Part shown: piece by piece, positions 59,073 through 64,000 of the stretch
Position numbering within the stretch: position 1 is the first letter of the stretch
Layout: every line of letters starts with the position of its first letter
NCBI RefSeq assembly: GCF_034314165.1
Contig: NZ_JAVIWK010000001.1
Location: forward strand, 1,193,001 to 1,257,000
Origin: Pseudomonas sp. Bout1
Lineage (GTDB): Bacteria > Pseudomonadota > Gammaproteobacteria > Pseudomonadales > Pseudomonadaceae
Direction: 5' to 3'
Length of the DNA: 64,000 nt
Position numbers and translations under genes: made by a program
Notes under the pieces: model-generated
The model's input: the letters and a program-made list of their open reading frames with translations, nothing else
Database searches by the model: none
What the model was told of the DNA's origin: nothing

Positions 59073-60482
59073 ATGCGTTATATCAGTACCCGCGGCCAGG
59101 CACCGGCCCTGAATTTCGAAGACGTTTTGCTGGCCGGTCTGGCCACTGACGGCGGCCTGTACGTGCCGGAAAACCTGCCACGTTTCACCCAGGAAGAAAT
59201 CGCTTCGTGGGCCGGCCTGCCGTACCACGAGCTGGCGTTCAGGGTCATGCGCCCGTTCGTCACCGGCAGCATTCCGGATGCGGATTTCAAAAAGATTCTG
59301 GAAGAGACGTACGGTGTGTTTTCCCACAGCGCCATCGCCCCGTTGCGTCAGCTGAACGGCAACGAGTGGGTCCTGGAGCTGTTCCACGGCCCGACCCTGG
59401 CGTTCAAGGATTTTGCCCTGCAACTGCTGGGTCGCCTGCTCGACTACGTGTTGGAAAAACGCGGCGAGCGCGTGGTGATCATCGGCGCCACCTCCGGTGA
59501 TACCGGCTCGGCGGCGATCGAAGGCTGCAAGCACTGCGAAAACGTCGACATCTTCATCCTGCACCCGCACAACCGCGTGTCGGAAGTGCAGCGTCGCCAG
59601 ATGACCACGATCTTCGGCGAGAACATCCACAACATCGCCATCGAAGGCAACTTCGATGACTGCCAGGAAATGGTCAAGGCGAGCTTCGCCGACCAGAGCT
59701 TCCTCAAGGGCACGCGCCTGGTGGCAGTGAACTCGATCAACTGGGCGCGGATCATGGCCCAGATCGTCTACTACTTCCACGCAGCCCTGCAGTTGGGTGG
59801 CCCGGCGCGTTCGGTGTCGTTCTCGGTGCCTACCGGCAACTTCGGCGACATCTTCGCCGGTTACCTGGCGCGCAACATGGGCCTGCCGATCAACCAGTTG
59901 ATCGTCGCCACCAACCGCAACGACATCCTGCACCGCTTCATGAGCGGCAACCAGTACGTCAAGGAAACCCTGCACGCCACGCTGTCGCCGTCGATGGACA
60001 TCATGGTCTCGTCGAACTTCGAACGCCTGCTGTTCGACATGCACGGTCGCAACGGCGTAGCCCTGGCCGGCCTGATGGACAGCTTCAAGCAAGGTGGCGG
60101 TTTCAGCGTCGAGCAAGAGCGCTGGACCGAAACCCGCAAGCTGTTCGACTCCCTGGCCGTGGACGACGCAGAAACCTGCCAGACCATTGCCGAAGTCTAC
60201 GCCCAGACCGGCGAGCTGCTGGACCCGCACACCGCCATTGGCGTCAAGGCTGCACGTGAATGCCGTCGCAGCCTGGACATCCCGATGGTGATCCTTGGCA
60301 CCGCGCACCCGGTCAAATTCCCGGAAGCGGTGGAGAAGGCGGGCGTTGGCAAGGCGCTGGAACTGCCGCCACACCTTACCGACCTGTTTGAACGTGAAGA
60401 ACGTTGCACGGTGCTGGCCAATGACCTCAAAGCAGTGCAGGCGTTTGTCAGCCAGCACGGCAATCGCGGCAAGCCACTCTGA
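59073..60482 (+). CDS. thrC: Threonine synthase
   Basis: Converts O-phosphohomoserine to threonine. PLP enzyme of 469 residues: MRYISTRGQAPALNFEDVLL start, FHGPTLAFKDFALQLLG with the PLP lysine, GATSGDTGSAAIE phosphate/PLP loop, and VPTGNFGDIFAGYLA. hom-thrC is an operon for threonine. A clear terminator follows. Confidence 0.97.
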   Translation: MRYISTRGQAPALNFEDVLLAGLATDGGLYVPENLPRFTQEEIASWAGLPYHELAFRVMRPFVTGSIPDADFKKILEETYGVFSHSAIAPLRQLNGNEWVLELFHGPTLAFKDFALQLLGRLLDYVLEKRGERVVIIGATSGDTGSAAIEGCKHCENVDIFILHPHNRVSEVQRRQMTTIFGENIHNIAIEGNFDDCQEMVKASFADQSFLKGTRLVAVNSINWARIMAQIVYYFHAALQLGGPARSVSFSVPTGNFGDIFAGYLARNMGLPINQLIVATNRNDILHRFMSGNQYVKETLHATLSPSMDIMVSSNFERLLFDMHGRNGVALAGLMDSFKQGGGFSVEQERWTETRKLFDSLAVDDAETCQTIAEVYAQTGELLDPHTAIGVKAARECRRSLDIPMVILGTAHPVKFPEAVEKAGVGKALELPPHLTDLFEREERCTVLANDLKAVQAFVSQHGNRGKPL

Positions 60483-60506
60483 TCCAGCGGCTTCGCGCGG
60501 TGGTTC

Positions 60507-60534
60507 AAGCCCGTCTTCGTGACGGGCTTTTTCA
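60507..60534 (+). terminator. Intrinsic terminator of hom-thrC
   Basis: AAGCCCGTC/GACGGGCTT on loop TTCGT, followed by TTTCATT. Confidence 0.85.
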
Positions 60535-60591
60535 TTCTGGCGAGCCATACTTGCGCGGCGACCAACAAGAATAACCAAGGAAACACGACCG

Positions 60592-63500
60592 GTGTATCTA
60601 TCTACCCGAAGGTGCGTGTGGCTCACCTGCCTGCTGCTGCTTGGCCATGGTTCGGCAAGCCTGGCCGCCGTCAGCCTGCCGTTCAAGCTGGTGCCGGCGT
60701 TCATTGCCCTGGAACCCATGCCCCTGACGGCCAGCGAGCAGCAATGGCTGGCGGCGCATCGGCCATTGAAGGTGGGCATCTCGATTGATGACTATCAGCC
60801 GATTGATATCACCCGCGACCGCAATCGCTACCAGGGCATCAGCGCCGACTACCTGGGCCTGATCGGCGCGCGCCTGAATGCACCGATGCAAGTCCTGGGC
60901 TTCTCCGAGCGGGCGCAGGCGGTGGAAGCCTTGCGCAGCGGCGCCATCGATATTCTCACCAGCGCCAACGGCTATGAGCGTGACGCGCCGGGGCTGCGTT
61001 TTACCCAGGACTACATGCCAGACCGTTCGGTGGTGGTTGTACGCCGGGATGACACCACCCAGAACGACGACCTCAAGGACAAGAAGTTGGTGTTGCTGGA
61101 CGGCTACGCCAACGTCAAGAACGTCCATCAGGCGTACCCCGGCAGCCACATCATGCTGGCACCGAATCTGTACAGTGGCCTGGAAGCACTGAAGCAAGGC
61201 GATGCCGATGCGTTTATCGGTAACGAGGTGATCGTGCGGGCCTACAAATCGCTGCGACCTTACCTGGGCTTGCAGATCAAGGTGGAGAGCCGGCTGGCGC
61301 CCATTGGTTTTGCGTTTGCCACACGTGAGGCCGACCCGCTGCTGGGGACGATGATGGACCAGGCGCTGTCGAGTATCGATCAGTCCCTGCACCGCGAAAT
61401 CCTCGCGCGCTGGACCACTGGCCTGGGCGTGGGCATCGACGCTGAACGCATCGCCTTGTCGGACCCGGAGCGGGCCTGGGTGCTGCGACATCCCCATGTG
61501 GTGGTGGCGGCCCAGCAACTGTCGCCCTACGTATTCAAGGACAAGGACGGCCAATGGGTGGGGCTGAATGTGGATTTGCTCAACCGCATTTCACGCATGA
61601 CCGGCCTGCAGTTCGTCATGGAAGAAGTGTCCTCCACGGCACAAACCCTGGCGCTGCTGGAAACGGGCCGGGCGGACATGAACACCACCCTGGCCGAGAA
61701 TCAGGAACGCAAGGCCTTCCTCAATTTCAGTCATGGTTTTGGTGGCTCCGGCTGGGTCTTTATTCAACGTGCTGACGCGCCGCCAGTCGCCAGTTTGAGC
61801 GAGCTTTCAGGCAAGGTGCTGGCACTGCCGGCACGTCATCTCATGGAAGGTTACATCCGTCGCGAACACCCCGGGATCAAGCTGCAGTCCGTGGACAACT
61901 ACGCCCAGGCCCGTGAACTGGTAGCTCGGGGGGATGCAGCGGCGACTATCCAGACCGAAGTGGAGGTGCAGAGTTACCCGGCCGACGGGCTACGCGTAGG
62001 TCGCAGCGTCGACGGCAAGTGGTCGGTCAACAGCCTCTCGGTGCGCAAGGATCAACCGGAACTGCTGAACATTTTGAATAAGGCCCTGGAAGCGCTGCCG
62101 GTGGCGGAGTTGAGCGCCCTGCGCCTGCGTTGGCTGGGCGCCGTGCCGATCCCGGTGCCCGCCTGGCAGCGTGTGCCGCCTTGGGCCTATTGGACAGTTG
62201 CCATGGCGCTGCTGTTGGTGCTGGTGTCGTGGGCGTGGAACAGCCGGCTCAAGCGCCAGATTCGCCAGCGCGTGCAGGCCGAGCAGCGGCTCAACGACCA
62301 GTTGGCGTTCAAGCGCGCACTGCTGGACGGCATGCCCAATCCAGTGTTCGTCCGCGATCTGGCCGGGCGCCTGGTGACCTGCAACACCAGTTATGAAAAG
62401 CAACTGGCTACCACGCGTGAACAGATCCAGGGCCTGACGCTGATGGAGAGCGGCCTGATGCCTGAAGCAACGGCCACACGCCTGCACGCCGGGCATATGG
62501 AACAACTGGCGACACAACAGTCGCTGTTCGTCGATCGGCAGCTGGAATTCAACGGCGGGGTCTTTCATGTCTACCAATGGACGGTGCCGTTCTTTGATGC
62601 CAAGGGCCAATTGCAGGGTTTGCTCGGTGGCTGGATCGATATCAACGAACGCAAGGTCCTGGAAAATCAGCTGATGGACGCACGCCAGGCGGCGGACGAG
62701 GCGAACTACGCCAAAAGCACCTTTCTCTCGACCCTGAGCCACGAAATTCGCACACCGATGACCGCCATCATCGGGCTGCTTGAACTGGAACAGGAGCGTG
62801 CCCTGGCCGAAGGCAAGCCGGTGTCCGAGGCGATCCGGGTCGCCCATCGCTCGGCACGGGAGTTGATTGCCCTGATGGGTGACAGCCTGGACCTGGCGAA
62901 GATTGAAGCCGGTCATTTGCAACTGGCCCCGCAAACCACTGACTTGAAAGGTTTCTTCGAGGGCATACAACGGCTGTTTGAAGCCATGGCGCAGAAAAAG
63001 GGCCTGCACTTGACCCTCGCCTTCGATCCGGCTGCGCAAGGGCACTACTGGTTCGACCCGCTGCGCCTGCGCCAGGTTATCCATAACCTGGTGGGCAACG
63101 CGCTCAAGTTCACCCAGCGCGGCGAGGTTCGGGTCAGTGTCGCCCGCAAGCGTGACCAGGCAGGTGCCGAGTACTTGCACCTGTGCGTGGAAGACAGCGG
63201 CCCTGGTATCGGTATCGAGCAGCAAACGCGGGTGTTCAAGCCGTTTATTCAGGTCAGCGCGCTGACGGCAGCCGAGCACGGAGGCACGGGCCTGGGCTTG
63301 AGCATCTGCCAACAACTGGTGCAGTTGATGGGCGGGCGCATCACGTTGAGCAGTGTGGTGGGTGAAGGCACGGTCGTGTGTATCGATCTGTACTTTGACC
63401 GGGTCAGCAGTGACGACGTGCCGGCGTCGCCTGCGGTGTCGTTGCCATTCGCGGGCCGCAGCCTGTCAGTGCTGGTGGTGGATGACCTGCCGGCCAACCG

Positions 63501-64000
63501 CTTGGTTATGGTCCAGCAGTTACAGTTCCTCGGCCATCAGGTCGAGGCCGTCGACTCGGCGGAGGCGGCCTTGCAGCGTTGGCGCCATGAGGTATTTGAC
63601 GTGCTGGTCACCGATTGCAATATGCCGGGCATGTCCGGCTACGCCTTGAGCGAGGCCATACGCCGGATTGAAACCCGGGAGCAAAAGCCACGAAGTGCGC
63701 TGGTGGGGTGCACGGCCAATGCCCTGGACGATGAACAGCAGCGTTGCAGGGAGGCTGGTATGGATGAACTGCTGGTCAAACCCGTCACCCTTGAACACTG
63801 GGCGCGGGTACTCGCCCGCGTGGCACCTGTACGCTCCTTCAGTATCCAGGCCTTGCGCACCATGACCCAAGCCGACGGGCCGGTGTTGCAGCGGATGTTG
63901 CAGGAATTGGCGAGGAGCCTGGAGCAGGAGCAAAACGTGATGGCTGCTGCCATGACGGATCAAGACCAGGTCCGTGTGGCGGCGTCGCTGCATCGTTTGA
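60592..64000 (+). CDS. BvgS-like hybrid sensor histidine kinase, 3' end outside the window
   Basis: One unbroken frame from GTG 60592 to the window edge, at least 1136 residues. Order: signal/anchor (to about 25), two periplasmic SBP_bac_3 Venus-flytrap domains (about 55-285 and 296-505), membrane helix about 531-550, PAS about 567-690, HisKA with His717 in STLSHEIRTPM, HATPase (NLVGNALKFTQRG, DSGPGIGIE, GGTGLGLSICQQL, 825-915), receiver with Asp1008 in VTDCNMPG, then an Hpt domain cut just after its phospho-His (SLHRL). This is the BvgS/EvgS unorthodox type, which senses small ligands. GTG has AAGGA 11 bases upstream, rather far. Ligand unknown; a partner response regulator may follow. Confidence 0.92.
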   Translation, partial: MYLSTRRCVWLTCLLLLGHGSASLAAVSLPFKLVPAFIALEPMPLTASEQQWLAAHRPLKVGISIDDYQPIDITRDRNRYQGISADYLGLIGARLNAPMQVLGFSERAQAVEALRSGAIDILTSANGYERDAPGLRFTQDYMPDRSVVVVRRDDTTQNDDLKDKKLVLLDGYANVKNVHQAYPGSHIMLAPNLYSGLEALKQGDADAFIGNEVIVRAYKSLRPYLGLQIKVESRLAPIGFAFATREADPLLGTMMDQALSSIDQSLHREILARWTTGLGVGIDAERIALSDPERAWVLRHPHVVVAAQQLSPYVFKDKDGQWVGLNVDLLNRISRMTGLQFVMEEVSSTAQTLALLETGRADMNTTLAENQERKAFLNFSHGFGGSGWVFIQRADAPPVASLSELSGKVLALPARHLMEGYIRREHPGIKLQSVDNYAQARELVARGDAAATIQTEVEVQSYPADGLRVGRSVDGKWSVNSLSVRKDQPELLNILNKALEALPVAELSALRLRWLGAVPIPVPAWQRVPPWAYWTVAMALLLVLVSWAWNSRLKRQIRQRVQAEQRLNDQLAFKRALLDGMPNPVFVRDLAGRLVTCNTSYEKQLATTREQIQGLTLMESGLMPEATATRLHAGHMEQLATQQSLFVDRQLEFNGGVFHVYQWTVPFFDAKGQLQGLLGGWIDINERKVLENQLMDARQAADEANYAKSTFLSTLSHEIRTPMTAIIGLLELEQERALAEGKPVSEAIRVAHRSARELIALMGDSLDLAKIEAGHLQLAPQTTDLKGFFEGIQRLFEAMAQKKGLHLTLAFDPAAQGHYWFDPLRLRQVIHNLVGNALKFTQRGEVRVSVARKRDQAGAEYLHLCVEDSGPGIGIEQQTRVFKPFIQVSALTAAEHGGTGLGLSICQQLVQLMGGRITLSSVVGEGTVVCIDLYFDRVSSDDVPASPAVSLPFAGRSLSVLVVDDLPANRLVMVQQLQFLGHQVEAVDSAEAALQRWRHEVFDVLVTDCNMPGMSGYALSEAIRRIETREQKPRSALVGCTANALDDEQQRCREAGMDELLVKPVTLEHWARVLARVAPVRSFSIQALRTMTQADGPVLQRMLQELARSLEQEQNVMAAAMTDQDQVRVAASLHRL

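Noticed and set aside
61990..63315. Minus-strand ORF of 441 codons
   Set aside because: Antisense to the hybrid sensor kinase, whose frame is open throughout with all expected domains.

Overview
The window reads as a chromosomal segment of a fluorescent Pseudomonas (P. fluorescens group). The evidence is high GC, very typical Pseudomonas proteins (GuaB/GuaA, PurL, NagE with an EIIA-HPr-EI partner, MltF, Ffh-RpsP-RimM-TrmD-RplS, XerD-DsbC-Hom-ThrC) and at least a dozen REP/REPIN palindromes of the P. fluorescens kind lying almost only between genes. From memory, the order purL - small ORF - nagE - nagF - SIS gene - nagA - nagR - L,D-transpeptidase - two NUDIX genes - gamma carbonic anhydrase - DUF1289 - VUT - purT - MFS - corC-like - ccsA-like - ffh ... 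thrC matches P. aeruginosa PAO1, so this part is conserved backbone.

Layout: 0-14 kb is core metabolism: the end of bamB, der, a transaminase overlapping an omega-amidase, leuA with a candidate leader peptide, an M23 peptidase, xseA, a divergent LysR/TauE pair, a zinc-ribbon protein, and guaB-guaA. About 14.1-20.3 kb is an accessory island at the 3' end of guaA. It holds a Bpu10I-type restriction endonuclease with an abutting m5C methyltransferase, a replication-protein-like gene, a terD-neighbourhood-type gene fragment, a second diverged fragment of guaA, and a hipB-hipA operon with its own operator; no integrase is visible. 20.3-28.9 kb is a trehalose PTS locus (treR, treP, treC, porin, EIIA-HPr-EI fusion, and a stand-alone IIB-like protein without the active cysteine). 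29-35 kb carries mltF, purL and a YqfO-like ORF. 35.1-36.3 kb is an unusual non-coding stretch: a strongly structured leader, a broken small gene, and three tandem ~230 bp REPIN-bearing repeats. 36.3-43.5 kb is the N-acetylglucosamine PTS and catabolic operon. 43.7-60.5 kb is conserved backbone, and the window ends inside a BvgS-like hybrid sensor kinase.

How it works together: the two sugar loci are parallel. Each has a GntR/UTRA repressor, an EIIBC permease, its own EIIA-HPr-EI fusion and a second IIB-like domain in which the phosphorylated cysteine is replaced by alanine (a separate protein in the tre locus, a C-terminal extension of NagE in the nag locus). Purine synthesis is also over-represented (guaB, guaA, purL, purT, with a VUT/preQ0-transporter-like gene beside purT). 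The observations most worth following are the cysteine-less IIB domains, the structured element with tandem REPINs at 35 kb, the guaA-targeted island with its guaA remnant, and the leuA leader peptide. All family assignments come from reading the translations; no database search was possible.
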